This document shows, one piece after another, positions 63,971 through 64,000 of a stretch of 64,000 bases of DNA. A program made the position numbers and the translations under genes. The first letter of the stretch is position 1. Each line of letters starts with the position of its first letter. The DNA is from Francisella endosymbiont of Ornithodoros moubata (GTDB lineage Bacteria > Pseudomonadota > Gammaproteobacteria > Francisellales > Francisellaceae). The stretch lies in assembly GCA_002095075.2 (NCBI GenBank), contig LVCE01000006.1:19180-83179 (forward strand), read 5' to 3'. The notes under the pieces were generated by a model. That model worked only from the letters and a program-made list of their open reading frames with translations, had not been told where the DNA came from and made no database searches.

Positions 63971-64000
63971 TGGCGACTACCTACTTTCACCTGGGCAATG
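63971..64000 (-). rRNA. rrf: 5S rRNA, 3' end only
   Basis: The last 30 bases, read on the minus strand, give GGTGAAAGTAGGTAGTCGCCA, matching the conserved 3' part of bacterial 5S rRNA (E. coli: GCGAGAGTAGGGAACTGCCA). The rest lies past the right edge. The 16S-23S-5S operon therefore reads leftward into this window and ends at the terminator at 63904-63923. Confidence 0.85.

Overview
The window is an AT-rich chromosomal segment from a gammaproteobacterium of the genus Francisella. The assignment is from memory of family proteins and gene order, not from a search. It rests on paired Pht/Fpt-like MFS transporters, a fur gene next to an fslA remnant with a Fur box, an intact 14-gene nuo operon beside fur, and gene neighbourhoods (gatCAB, purB, purL-purF, a pcm-like gene with tolC, trhP, nhaD, obg) that resemble Francisella tularensis. 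Housekeeping genes are intact, but about fourteen accessory loci are broken by frameshifts, stops or deletions. This points to a host-restricted, genome-reducing lineage such as a tick-associated Francisella (F. persica or Francisella-like endosymbiont type). The species call is an inference.

Layout from left to right. 1-1.4 kb: the start of the ATP synthase operon (atpI, atpB, beginning of atpE), reading leftward. 1.4-6.0 kb: two MFS transporters of one family flank rluC and a frameshifted zapE. 6.0-12.4 kb: the classical translation/transcription operon metY(tRNA-fMet)-rimP-nusA-infB-rbfA, extended by hisS and then the second MFS gene, zapE and rluC with almost no gaps. 12.5-15.3 kb: hemE, a wrecked comM and a short ubiK-like gene. 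15.4-29.9 kb: all 14 complex I genes, nuoA to nuoN, on the minus strand behind one good sigma-70 promoter. 30.1-31.3 kb: a frameshifted fur, an intact Fur box and siderophore-gene remnants. 31.3-34.9 kb: gatC-gatA-gatB plus a small conserved-looking unknown gene.

35.1-38.3 kb: a decayed type I secretion-like cluster (HlyD-like adaptor, ABC exporter, small exported protein). 38.3-48.1 kb: purB, then decayed genes (an exported protein, an aldose-1-epimerase and a membrane protein), then purL and purF. 48.2-52.4 kb: decayed glutamate decarboxylase, an intact Sfp-type phosphopantetheinyl transferase, a doubly broken tolC and a pcm-like methyltransferase. 52.8-59.2 kb: trhP (U32 family), a broken hexapeptide acetyltransferase, a broken Bcr/CflA drug exporter, intact nhaD and a broken YddA-type ABC transporter. 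59.2-64 kb: a KimA-like APC transporter, obg, an aromatic amino acid permease, a broken DUF6314-like gene, and the 3' end of a 5S rRNA with its terminator.

Functionally, what is kept is energy (complex I, ATP synthase), translation, purine synthesis, haem synthesis and nutrient uptake. What is lost is iron-regulated siderophore synthesis, type I export and TolC, drug export, acid resistance and DNA-uptake processing. I found no CRISPR array, prophage, complete insertion sequence or clearly new multi-gene system. The most informative signals are the decay pattern, the broken fur beside its surviving operator, and the A9-tract frameshift in zapE.
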